Assembly (NCBI RefSeq): GCF_003286085.1
Contig: NW_020825289.1
Span: forward strand, 15,686,001 to 15,750,000
Direction: 5' to 3'
Length of the DNA: 64,000 nucleotides
From: Drosophila persimilis
Lineage: Eukaryota; Arthropoda; Insecta; Diptera; Drosophilidae
A model generated the notes under the pieces. It did not search any database and had not been told where the DNA came from. It saw only the letters and a program-made list of their open reading frames with translations. The translations under genes and the position numbers were made by a program. Of this stretch, positions 37,545-49,241 are shown piece after piece; the stretch's first letter is position 1, and every line of letters begins with the position of its first letter.

Positions 37545-40500
37545 CTAGTTTAGGGTGATGCCTGCGAAGGAGACCTCGAGAGCAGCATCGCTGGACTCCA
37601 TGCGACTGCGCACGTGCGCCAGCGTGTTCTTGTAGTGGCTCTCGATCTGCTTGGTTTCCTCGCTGGGCTCCAGGTTGGGCAGCTCCTCATTCACCTTGGC
37701 AATTAACTGCAAGGAAACATTTACATTAGACCCCTGGGGTTTTGCTTTTCCGAGTGCGCACTAATCACCTGATTCAGCATGGCTACGGTGATGAGTGAAT
37801 TGCCGCGCTCAAAGTAGAAGAGATAGTGATTCAGCAGTTCTACATACAGCTGCACTTGCACTCCCGTGTCCAGGCACTGCGAGGCAATGCGAGCGCCCTT
37901 CTTCAGGCAGTCCAGAGTGCGCTTCTCGTCCCGCATCTCCTCGCCGTTTTGCCTACCGATGCAACATGACAGTTTAGCTATAATACCAACTAAAGGAACA
38001 TCAAAGAGTATCATACTTTCCGCTCCAGAAGAGTGCTGCACAGGCCACCACACCGCGGCACTGATCCGGCTTTTTCAGCAGCTTGGACGCCGCCAGAGCA
38101 CAATTCGTACGGAGGGGTTCGGCGTTCTCCTCGCCGAAGCAGGACATCTGCTCGAACGTGGACATGATGAGTGTTATGGCAGCCAGCTGAGCCTTCGAAT
38201 CGGATATTTCATCTTCGTAGAGGGAGAATGCCTGCGTCATGAACTCGTAGGCTACAGTCTCGTGGTTCGTGTAGCGGATCTCTCCAATGACCAGAGCCCC
38301 TTGCAGATATAGACGGAGGGCCAGATCGGCCAGATCCGCCTTGGCCAGGGCGCTGATTGTGCTGTGGCAGTACTGCACGATCTTCTGGCACTTTTTGTCC
38401 CAGTTCTCATCCTGTTCGGCGATCGCCTTGTATTTGAAGGCCAGCTGGTAGGCAGCAAATACGAGCGGAGGCAGAACATGCTTCAGCCGCTGGCCGCCCC
38501 CATTCCCCAGATGCTTTCGAGCTGTTTGCAACATTTTGTATTGCATGTCCGGCTCATCAGAGCGCATCAGGTGAATGAAGCTGAAGCAAGAACGGATCAT
38601 TAATTAAAGGTGAAATTACAACGCATAGCGATATCTACTTACCGCGCTACGACACCTTGCTCTTCCGCAAACTCTTCGGCATCTGTGCTGCTGGCTCCAG
38701 CTACCGCCAAAATGTCCTTACTCGCATCATCATCTTTAATCAGCGGCGTGATAATGGTCAAGAGGCTGTCCGCCTGATCGGCCGTCGGCACCTGAGTCTC
38801 GTTCTCTAGAATGTTCATTACCAGATACAGCGCCAGCGATTTGCGTGAAGTGTAGTCGAACTTTTCGAGCAGTGGACAAAAGTTGTGCAACTGGATGATG
38901 GTCAGGGCATTATTGTAGAAGTCAATGCAGATGCGCAGCAGGCGAGACAGTTCCTGGTTCACGGACAAAAGGTGCGAGATGCTGCAAAAGTGTACAAGTT
39001 TAGTTCAGGGTCTTTACATTTCTTATCAGCTCGAGGATCCCTTACTTGTTCATGTTCATTCGTTGCAGTATTTGTGCGGTTGTGCCCAGCACTTTGTCCA
39101 CGTAGTCGATGCGATCCGGATACACTTTCTGGGCCAAACTCAGCAGAGCCACCTGCAGCGAAATGGTGTCCTCCAGTGGCATGTCATGGCGCATCTGCAC
39201 AATGTTGGCCACCTGAACGCTAAAGACCTCAAAGAGCTCCACTTCCGCGGGAATGATGGCATCGATGCCATTGCCGCTGGTCTACAGCATAATAAATGTT
39301 AGTAAATGCTAGATTTTGGGGCATAGCATCGATAGAGGATATTACCTTGCCACTCCTCTGGTTGTAGGCAGCTAGACGCTCAATCAACGATATAATAATA
39401 TTCTTGACGTTCACACCCGTTTCCAGCTGGGCGCAGGACTTGAGGAATGGGTCCAGTGTCTGCAGATGGAACTCATCGGGAAACACTTGGATGATGCACT
39501 CCATGAGATACTCCTGGGCAATGGCATCCCGACAGCTAACAACCTGCTCTAAGATTCCGGGTAGAATGAGCCGCTGGTACGTCTCCAGGGTGGCCGACTC
39601 CAGCTGCGAGAGGCGCACTAGGTTTGTGCCCACCAGTATCTTGAGCTCCTCGCGCTCTTTTTCCCGCCTAGTCTTCTCGCTGGAGTGTCCCTGGTGCTGC
39701 ATGCGCACCCACAGCTTGTTCATCTCTGCAAAGTTCGTCAGCACAAAGTCAATGGCATCGTAGACATTGCCCTCGTGCTCGTTTTCTGCGACCATCACAT
39801 CGGGCAGAATGTTGCGGGTGCACTGCAGCAAATAGTTGCGGAGGAAAAGCCCCCTCAACGGATGCTGCACTCCGCGACACATCTCCACCAGATCCTTGAG
39901 TATGCTGCGCTTGAGCGTCGAGTCGTTTTTTATGTACACAATGCCCACTGTGATCAGCAAATACAGTCGGGGCACTATGGTGTGCGAGTACTGCACCAGC
40001 TCGTACAGATCCGTCTTTTTGTCGCTCTTTTCGCTCAGGTACAATTCCAGATGGTTCAGCTCATTGGTGACGGCCATGTCTGGGGAGGAAACAAGCATTA
40101 CAATAAAGAAACTTTCATACGTCACGATATTGAGTACTCACATAGCTCGTAATAGCTTTTCGGGGACAGCAGGGAGGTGCGTAGCTCACTCAGCATGGTG
40201 CTCGCACACTTGAGCGAATCCAGCATGCGCTCCTTGTCCAGGAAGTGGTTCATCTGGAAGGCCTGCTTGCGGGCTGCCCCGACGGCCTCGGCGAGCAGCT
40301 TCTCCTGGTCATCCAAACCATTGGGCATGGTCTGAAACGAGACATAGAAGGTGGAGTCGGTTCTATTAGTCCCTGGGGTTTGCCTCGCTCTCGATTTGGT
40401 AACGTGCAAATACATGACGGCGGGTTACAATGAGATCGAGAACACACAAATGCTTTAACAGTATACAGCTTGAGATAAGCCTTCTTTATAAAACATATCT

Positions 40501-40979
40501 ACGGAAGTTTGGGCAGAGCGGAGCCAGGCCAGAGGACACAATGAATCGATGATAAGACAGACTCAGCCACACATAAACATTAAGCAGAGTTTTTTGAATG
40601 AACATGACACATTGAGCATGCAAGTGCACACGTATATACGTCTGTACATTGCTATGTACGACTGCGGTCCACAATTTAGCGAATGGGGTTTAATTAGTGG
40701 TTGGAGTGAGTGTGAGTTATTTACCCTATTCTGAGCAGGATTGGGCGCTTGGCCGCTGTACGAGGATGAGCTCCAGGGGTACATAGTGGTTATGATGAGT
40801 GTTTGTTGGTTGGGTTGGGGGCGTAGTTTTTGCTCCAGGTACTCTCGACTTGACGTCGACAGAGGCGCAGTCAGCGGTTTGATTTTAGCCAATTTTCACT
40901 TGCTTTTCTGGTTTCTCTTGGCCAATTCTCGCTTGCCGGCTTCTGGCGGCTACAATGCGGGGTGGAGCGCACTTACCAT
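37545..40979 (-). CDS. Vps35: Vps35, retromer cargo-selection subunit
   Basis: Alpha-solenoid scaffold of retromer, which with Vps26 and Vps29 recycles endosomal cargo, including the Wnt carrier Wntless in flies. Coding exons in transcript order: 40331-40142 (plus the split start, below), 40079-39346, 39281-39046, 38981-38643, 38580-38017, 37952-37769, 37706-37545. From the ATG at 40328 this gives 801 residues. Seen: the N-terminal [10 protein letters not shown], the conserved [11 protein letters not shown], and PRLYLLI near residues 99-105, the contact for Vps26 and Rab7. A short upstream exon ends exactly in ATG at 40979-40977, followed by a consensus donor; splicing to 40331 makes ATG-ACC-ATG, so translation may begin two residues earlier (803). 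The gene converges on Swim. Confidence 0.94.
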
Positions 40980-41086
40980 TACTGCAGCGTCAGGTGCGAA
41001 TCGAAGATGGGGGAGTTATTTAATTAAATTTATTTACTTTTTTTTAGGATGATATTGATAAACAGTGTGACCGCAGGTTTATATAA

Positions 41087-42026
41087 CCCTCAGAAATATA
41101 CCAAAATATACCGAAATATACCTAACGAACTTAGCTCACGTAAGCCCCTTTTATTTAAACACACTGGTCTACAACAGGTTGAACGTTCTCTGTCCATGAT
41201 AAAACATCATCAGAAATCGGCGGTAATTTTAAAAATAACAATATTAGAGCCGACATCCTTAATTTTATGAGTTTCTAAATATAAAATGAATATGTGCGCC
41301 AAATTAAATTATATAATAATATGGCAGCTCCATGGCACAGATGACATATCTTTTCCGCCAGACGTCTCTGGCTGCCATGTGGCAGAAATAATTTAAATTT
41401 CGATTTTAATAACTTATTTTTCGAAACAATTGAAAAATATTGTACAATTTGATTGAATTCAGAAATCACATCCTTGTCGGTCATTCACTTTCAAGCTATT
41501 TTTCGTTGGCGCGCAGCAGTCGATAGTATCGATAGCCGTTTCTTGGCCAACACCACTCATACAGTATAGTGGTTAGTGGCAACACTCAGCATACCCTACG
41601 GAAAATGATATTATAGAACTGAGGAATGGTTTGTCGTCTTATACGTCGAGACAGAGAATCGGTATCGAAGATTGAGACATATATATTTGGAAAGGCAAAT
41701 GCATGAAATACACACTTACACTGCAATCCATACCCAGATACATTTTATACGTTGTGTTCTTTATTGTCTTAACATTGTTGGTGGTCCTAGCTAGATATTA
41801 ATATTAAGCCGAATAAAGATTTTCGTTCCTATTGTCGAGCAATGGGTATTAAAACACATTCAACGAACCAACTAGTTACTATTACTATTAGTATTAATTA
41901 CCGCGGTTTAACTCCAGTTGTTATCCAGTTTAAATAAAAGGGGTTTCAGTGGGCTAAGTTCGTTTTTCATCGGTAGAACGGTATATTTTGAAATTTGTGA
42001 CGTCTATTTCGGTATATTTCTGAGGG
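41087..42026. repeat. Inverted repeat pair of motif-6 promoter modules
   Basis: Perfect 16-bp inverted copies at both ends, 908 bases apart. No obvious target-site duplication flanks them, so a transposon origin is not supported by the flanks. Confidence 0.6.
41275..41484 (-). CDS. Candidate small protein (69 aa) downstream of a DRE
   Basis: An ATG-initiated minus-strand frame of 69 residues (MTDKDVISEFNQIVQYF...) begins about 44 bases downstream of a TATCGATA DRE at 41528-41535, a typical spacing for a fly housekeeping promoter. The second half is basic, with CHLCHG, and I recognise no domain. A weak alternative splice could replace the C-terminus. AT-rich composition and the lack of a clear polyadenylation signal leave chance as a real possibility. 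Confidence 0.22.
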   Translation of the reverse strand: MTDKDVISEFNQIVQYFSIVSKNKLLKSKFKLFLPHGSQRRLAEKICHLCHGAAILLYNLIWRTYSFYI

Positions 42027-44156
42027 TCAGACGATAAGTCCGCGGTCCTCTCTCCCAATAGAAACCGTTATACACTCGGGGAAAAGGAAGAATTTATTTT
42101 ATACTTTATATGAACATTAGGTGCACTGCGTGGCTGTGCAAAGAAAATAGTAAGCAAATGGAAAAGAGCAGTCATCAGACATCATTGCTCCTGGCGTAGG
42201 TGTGCGTGCGTACAGTGGAGTGCAGTGCAGTGCTGTGTGGATGCGCGCACAACAAAATATAAATAAGAAGGAAGACTCCGCACAGCAGCCCCAGGCCCTC
42301 CTCTCATTCGTCGTCAATGTCAGTGAAGTTGATAAAAAGCGAAGTAAAAGGTCTTAATTGCTGCTGCAGTCAATAAATCATCAAACGAAAATATGGAAGC
42401 ATCTCAGGAATCCAGTGGGTAAAATTAGAATCACAGGCAGCGGAAGATACAAAATAGCCAGAGAAGCATACACACACATATAAATATACACACATCGTAA
42501 AGCCAGAACGATGGAGAGCGAGCTCCCAATGCTCCCCACTTCCTGCACAACATATGCCAGAGTCGGGAACAACAAGACATGCTCCTGGGGATGCTGCGGA
42601 GGCGCCCACTGAGAGTAGTGCCCAGCGCTTACTCTCATCTGCTCTGTCATTTGCGCTCTCGCGGCCACAATACCATGGTATGAGCACCCTGATAGAATGG
42701 TATTTCCTATAGCTATACCGCTACAACGAGCCACAGCCACATCGGAGCTCATTTCGATTCGGACCGTCAGCGCAGTCGTACGTTCGCCGGCTCGTCACCA
42801 CAGTTCCTGTTTTGCGTGTTTCGGGCGCGCTTCGTGTGCATCGCATTGAAATTCGAACACTCGAAAACTGGGAGCGTGATAATATCGAGACTCCAGATGC
42901 GGGATAAAGTACTAATACTGCAAGAACGAGTTTAAGTAGAGATACCTGGCCGTGTGTGATTTCAAAACAACAACAATGTTGTGGATGATTTTGATGTCGG
43001 AGTGATACTGTGAAAGGAGGCACCAACGGGATGTTCGACACCAATGTTGTCTGTGTGTGGGTGAAGTGCCGAGTTTAATGAATGTGTAGATAGATTACAC
43101 TTACACCGCAGATGTGTCTGTGAGAGGGCTGATGAAAAATATGAAATACTGACGTCCTGGGGACAACGTACGCAGGCCAAACAAAAAACTAAGAGACTAA
43201 AGTGAAAGGCGATAAGGTTGCAGATGTCCTGAGCACACAAGGTACGGCCGGCTCGCAAGCATACGATAGGACACTCAGGGAGGGGACACAGGACGGGAGT
43301 GTAACTGGATACGGATACATGCGCGCCTCCAAGAAGGCCCGCTCCTTTGGTCGCCCTGCAGCGCACCACCACCAGCCACCAGCAGCAGCCACAAAAGGAC
43401 GACAAAATGTAAGTAGCTGCTTGTAGATGCTTAGCTATAATAAGAACCCTTCTCCGTCTCGGACATGAGACAAAAAAGGGACAGGACACTGCAGTGCGCT
43501 CATCCTGCGCCGCTAAGTATGCCAGTGCAGTTCTATTTTTGAGGTGCACTGCACTGAGTAGGTGAAGTGCGAACCAGAAACCATTGCCCACACCACAAGA
43601 GCACAAGAGCAGAGCACACCCCTCACACTCGCTCAACCGGCGACACCATACAAAGCGTACGACTACGAGTATTCAAGTGTAACTAAAGACGACCAATTCA
43701 CAAACAAACAAACAAACAGAAACCGGCGACAGTGGCAGTGGCAGCGGCAGCGGCAACGGTTCCTCCGGTGCGGGGGAACGGAACGCGGCCGGACGGAACC
43801 GAGCGGAGAGTCGGGCGGTGTGTTGTGGGCGACCCCCGAACCATGTGACCGCGGAGTAGGCAGCCCTGCTCGCTAATGTTTATTATGAAAAGCGTGCCCT
43901 TTGGAACGCCATCGTGTATTTTTATTTTTATTATTTTTGTTTTATGATTGCGCTTAGGTTCTGGCTGTGTATTTTGGTTTGGTTTTCCTTGTCAGCCAGC
44001 TTTAGCAGCGATGGGAGGGGTGGGGAGGGATGGGGAGAGGAGGTGAAGTGAAGTGAAGTGCCGTGGATTGGGCTGATGGTAGTCGAGAAGCCCTCATGAG
44101 AGCAGCACAGCACTCAATTCATTGATCAAAGATGCAGCTACAATTACAATAGTCAC

Positions 44157-44201
44157 AACAACAACAATAACAACAACAATAACGACGACGACGACGACGA
44201 C
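44157..44201 (+). repeat. (AAC)n/(ACG)n triplet repeat
   Basis: Runs of AAC/AAT followed by six ACG units in non-coding DNA. Confidence 0.85.
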
Positions 44202-44406
44202 CAGGAGATGCAGCGTTCAACATGCCGCAATTACAGCTATAATTCGGGCCTGCAACCGTTATTCAAATTGAAATTCAAATTCAAATGTGAGCTGCAATTA
44301 CCAACCCTCCCCAACACGCGGCGGCATTGCGAGTGGGGTAACAAACAATCGCCAATTGGCATATAATGATCCCCTTTGGACGTTTTAACTGACTGAACGG
44401 CCTGAA

Positions 44407-44438
44407 TGACTGACTGACTGACAGACAGACAGACAGAC
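44407..44438 (+). repeat. (GACT)n/(GACA)n tetranucleotide repeat
   Basis: Three GACT-type then four or more GACA-type units. Confidence 0.85.
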
Positions 44439-46935
44439 GATAGAACGGGATAGAATGTCTACTGGCTCAGCCACCAGCAGGGACATTCAAAATAATTCTC
44501 AGGCCTTGACAAATGCACGTAATGATTGGACTCACACTTTGGTTTATGCTTTTTTAACAATTTACGCGGAGCCTTACCCTTACCCTTTACTCTTTCCAAG
44601 TAACACTCACAAGTTCTCACACTCTGGCTGTTCGTCATAATTTTAGGGGTTGTGCAACTACAGACCTACAGCTGTTCCCTTAGATGGGCAAACAAGGTCT
44701 GGGGCGGGGCATGGGAACGTTGGATAGGATAGAGAGTGGATAGGAATGAGTACTACTCGTACTACCATGCCCCATGAACATCTTTGACTCCTGTGGTGAT
44801 TAATTGTCATTCGGGGCAGTCACCGTCACCTGGGCCTGCGAGCATAGACATAGGCCTAGGCAACATATGCATAAGAGCCCATTCGGGTTTTGGGTTCGGG
44901 TCCGGGTTCAAGGGACGCGACTTAGCAGTGGATTAGATGTCGATCATCGATATGGCGAGAAAGAATAGGCTCGTTTCTTTCGGCAGCGGCTTTTGTTCTT
45001 CCCGAAAGACGAGAGTAGGTAGCTGAAGCCAGAGAAACCGTCGTAAATTGTTGTATTGATCCGACATCATCGATGTTTGCGAGTATAAAGGCGGAATGGA
45101 ATTAATATGCCTACGAGCTAGGTAGTTCAGTATCAGTTTGTATACAGAGCCTAGACCAAGGGTAGGGTAGATTACAGGGTTGGTCTCTCGAACAGATGAA
45201 CCAGTGTATCTTTTCCATGAGGGCAGGGCAGCTTTCTTTCCTCATCTGGCCTCACATGGCAGCCATCGATTCAGTTTTGGCATCACAAATTAGTCCGCAG
45301 CTCCGACGAACTTTCGCCTGAAGTCTGATGGTCAACATTTGTTTGGGCCGAGGCCACTTTCGGACACATTAGACATTAGAACTTTGCTAATAAGATACAA
45401 ATGATAAGAGTCATCACTTCTCCAACCAGTTGGCCGGCTTGTCCTACATTCAGCTGATGGAATCATAAATAATTTCTTTATTGCATGCAGCCTGCTTTAT
45501 CTCAAATAGTATCTCGAGCAACATGCGTTCTCCATGTGACAGCAGTCCATAATTCATGGTTGAAACATTTGTTTCTACTTCTAATTCCCCAACAATTACG
45601 CTTAATTAATTTAAAGATGTTTCTCGTTGTCGATGTCGCCGTTGTGCTTGTTCTCGTGTATCTCCCGTAGAGTTGTTTCATCATCCCCGCATCGTACCCC
45701 TGCGTCATGGCCAACGCTCGTCACATACAAAAGTACACACATTTTTGAACAGTTATGAGGGAGGACTGATGCCGGGCCGGCAGTCATTCAGCGAGCAAGG
45801 CAACGTCTCTTATAAATAGATTAATTAAAATCATCTTTAATTGTTTGATTACAAGACAAGCGTTGCCCGAAAAAATTAAAAGCGAGCGGAGCAGCGATCT
45901 CACAATAGCAGCCTCTGTCAGTCTGCCGGTCTGGCAGTTTGGGAGTCGAGTCTGGAAGCACAGGAGTGTGTGGGCAAAATGCGCAACATGTGAAATACAG
46001 ATGCGGCAGCGATTGCGATTGCCATAGGAACCAGCACGGTCCCTTGAGTATTAAAGATTTCATTTGTGCTACAGATGTTCCAGAGATTGTACAACATAAC
46101 TACATACATGCTCGTACGAGTGTTGTCGAGGAGTAGCTCCAGCACAGCACACAAGAGTCACACGCAATTGAAGCAGCGGCATCTGCCACATCCACATCCA
46201 CTTCAGGCAGGGCAGTCGCCATCGCATAGCGTAGCACATATCTGCCGCAGCATTTCGAGTGGCATTTGATTTTAGTACTCAAGAGCTCGAGTGTGTGCGT
46301 GAGTGCCCCCGAAGTATAAAAATTATTGCTGCCAAGCAACTGAGTCGTCAGCCAGCCATCAATTATTTTATAGAATGCTCACTTGTTTTGTGTGCTCTGC
46401 TCTGCTCTGCTCTGCCCTGCCTTGCTCCATTCCCCATTCCAGTCCCATTCCTCTCCTCCTCTGGTAGTCGTATTGTCTGCATGTGCGTACTCCGCCTCCC
46501 TCTGCTCTGTTTTTTATTTCGTCCGTCCAACCGAATCTCTGTCGCCGTCGTCGTCGCAGTCGACATTTGCCCCAACAGAAGAAGTTCACTTGGAAGTTTT
46601 CATTCGGCACAGGAAGGGCTTCTCCGGTCCTCCGTCATCCGTTCTCAGTCCTCAGTCCTCCGTCTTTGCGGCAATAGTTGTGATATTAAATTGAATACGA
46701 CGCCGATTATCCCACGCAATCTTTCATTCACAGCCATCCATCCATCCGCCCAGGCTAGGAAGAAGCTCTCCGTGTCTCCCCCACGTAGCTGGAGACAGCG
46801 TCAAAGTTCGGCGGGACTTCTGAGTAATCACCCCTTACAAAATACGAGTACGAGTAGGATTACTCAGCCTCGCATATGTACATATCTCCGGCCATGCATC
46901 TCGAGCTGCGTGCGTGTGTCACGTCACACAGATTG

Positions 46936-46953
46936 TCAGTCAGTCAGTCAGTC
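46936..46953 (+). repeat. (TCAG)n microsatellite
   Basis: Four TCAG units; the same motif as at 30131. Confidence 0.85.
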
Positions 46954-48320
46954 AATCAGTGGGAGGGTCCTCCACACATTCGCTTGCGTGCCGAAATCAA
47001 TGCAAAGTTTTTGTATTTGCGGCGACAAGTTTGCTTTCAATAAATAAAATCGATTTGGATTAACAAGTGCACACAAAGCCAATGAAAAGCCGCTGATAAG
47101 CGCCGCCGCGCACCATCCATTTGGCCTACTTTGCTTCATTAAAAACCTATTAAAAAGTAATGCCCCAGTATCAGCATCCAGCGATACGATACATTGACGA
47201 TTGGCGATGTCGCCCTGATAAGGCAGGCATCCTCTGATTGAAATTGTGAACATTTAATGTGCCATTCGCTGATTCATCTTTCCAACAGGCAGGTTTTCTG
47301 CGACAATATTATTCTCGCATATCGATTTGCGATGTATTCTAGTGCGAGTTTGATTATGGCTTCAAAGTAGCCCTGCAAATAACACGGATCTGGGACCTAG
47401 TCAAACAGAGTCTAGACAAATCGAAAACAAAACGAACCTCAATATTCCATCTATAATTGAATGCACACAAAACAAAGTGTGTGTGTGCATTACCATCGAA
47501 GAGAAGGGGCAGAGAAGACCATTATAATCTGGTCAGCTACATGAGCCCCACACATCCGTGCCTCCATACATCCATACATACACATCCATTTGTCCGCACC
47601 AGCCCGATATGGGGAATATTGACAGACACTCAAGTGTCCCACAAGCACCCTGTAAATCCAATTGAATTACGCATAAAAGGCGCTTAAGCCAAATGAAATG
47701 ATGATGATGATGACGATGACGGTGATAATGATGAGAAAGACGATGATGATGTCGCTTAAGCCTCCAATGAAATGTATTATTCCCCTTTAATTTCTTATTA
47801 CCCGATATTTTATTACGATTCGTGGTCACGGCTCCTGAGAACGTGGAGCGTGGAACGTGGCGCATGGTCCCGTCCCTCCTAATCGTACACACTTTTCACA
47901 TATCACCGTTTCCGCAATATTTGCATATTGACTTTAACTTGATGCGCCTTTTAATGGACGTCATCAACGTCAGCGCTAGCGGTGGCAGCAATATGATTCG
48001 TTTTGAAATGCTGGAGGTGGAGAGTGTTGGCAGGGGGAGGTGAAGTTTTAACTTATGCATGATTAATACATAATTACAAAGCCAAACACATAAACCTCAA
48101 ACTCAAACTGAAAGGCAAACTCAAAGGCAAAGCCAAAGGCAAAGACTGAAGCCGGAGCTATCGCACCGTTCGTGCTGGTATGCATCCATCTCTGTCCCTC
48201 CACAGATAACTACATAATAATTCAGAAACTCAGAAAGACAAAAGGCGCATTTCCCACAACACTACAACAACAACAGAACAGAGCCACGTCCCTCCGTGCC
48301 ACAACGTCCTGTCTAGGTGC

Positions 48321-48355
48321 GGTGCCCGGTGCCCGGTGCCCGGTGCTCGGAGCCC
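48321..48355 (+). repeat. 7-bp tandem repeat GGTGCCC
   Basis: Three exact and two diverged copies of a GC-rich heptamer in an AT-rich neighbourhood. Confidence 0.8.
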
Positions 48356-49003
48356 GGAGAAGGCAAACTGCACTCGGTGGAGTGGAGCATACTTATACCT
48401 GTTATTAATATTTCGATTAGGTACCAACGATTCGTAGAACCTGACGCATGACTTGCATAGCTAATGGGAAATTTTGTAACTTGTGGGCATTTGAGCTGCC
48501 CTACACTTGGACTCTGAGTGCGGAGAGTATTGGCCCTTTGATTGATGATGACAACTTATCGATTACGCCCGTAGGAGCAGGAAGGAAGTGTCGGCTAGTG
48601 TCATTACCAGCTTCTTTTCAAATATATTCTGAAAAATGATATCAATCTGCGTGAACTGTAGAAGGCTAAACGGATGCTTGTCTGAAAGATGGTGCCAACC
48701 CAAGGGTAGGGTAACCGCAAGTCGGAATAAATGTCCGACTGCTCAGGTTGGGGATACGAACACTCTCGACAATTCATAGACACTTTTCGTCGCTTGACAA
48801 ACCTCTCGATGTTCTTATGCCTGGTGCTGGAAGAGTATGGGTATGAGAATGGGAATGGGTATGGTGAAAGGCAAAGCGTAAGACCACAGAAAACCCAACG
48901 AAGTAGTGGTTATCTTTTAGTCACAAAGTGAGGGAATTGCAGTCTCGGCTCTTGATTGAAAAAGTAAATCCCACTTATAGGTTTTTTTTATCTGACTTTC
49001 CAG

Positions 49004-49241
49004 ATCGCATTTACCACAGCAACAAAGCGAGTGTGCAGCTAATGCTAATGCCTGCAGCTATAGCACCAAAGCCGAAGCAACAACAGCAACAAATACTGCC
49101 ACAAAGGCCAGGGCCAGGGCAGGTGCAACAGTCGCACAGGAAACACAGGACAAAGGCAGCGGCAACAGCAGCGGCAACGGCAACGGCAACGTTAACACGT
49201 ACAGAAACGTAAAAACTGACAACGAAACCTAAGCAACGAGC
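49004..49241 (+). other. unc-5: 5' untranslated part of the unc-5 first coding exon
   Basis: Lies between a strong acceptor and the ATG. It is rich in CAA/GGCAAC repeats and has upstream ATGs (for example at 49040 and 49046) that could lower translation. Confidence 0.6.

Larger units (their letters stand above)
40980..42040. promoter_or_regulatory. Vps35 promoter and mirrored promoter-like element
   Basis: CGGTCACACTG (Ohler motif 1) on the minus strand at 41073-41063 is followed upstream by three GGTATATTT units (motif 6) at 41122-41094: a standard constitutive promoter for Vps35. The same GGTATATTT module in plus orientation lies at 41980-42026. A 16-bp perfect inverted repeat (CCCTCAGAAATATACC / its complement) sits at 41087-41102 and 42011-42026. 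A DRE lies between them at 41528-41535. Confidence 0.6.
42041..49003 (+). other. unc-5 upstream region and probable leader intron
   Basis: About 7 kb without a gene that I can support. A possible non-coding first exon runs from roughly 42.75 kb to 43408, ending at a consensus donor (AAAAT/GTAAGTAG). The acceptor TCTGACTTTCCAG ends at 49003. Simple repeats abound. A 262-codon frame at 46259-47047 starts with GTG, is pyrimidine-rich and looks like chance. Confidence 0.45.

Noticed and set aside
43501-43560. Short hairpin CAGTGCAGT / ACTGCACTG
   Set aside because: A 9-base stem with a 16-base loop in a GTGCA-rich leader; too short for a microRNA precursor and expected by chance.
46259-47047. 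262-codon plus-strand open frame
   Set aside because: Starts with GTG, is pyrimidine-rich and repetitive (CTCTG runs, SVSQS), crosses a TCAG microsatellite and has no domain; best read as chance in low-complexity DNA.
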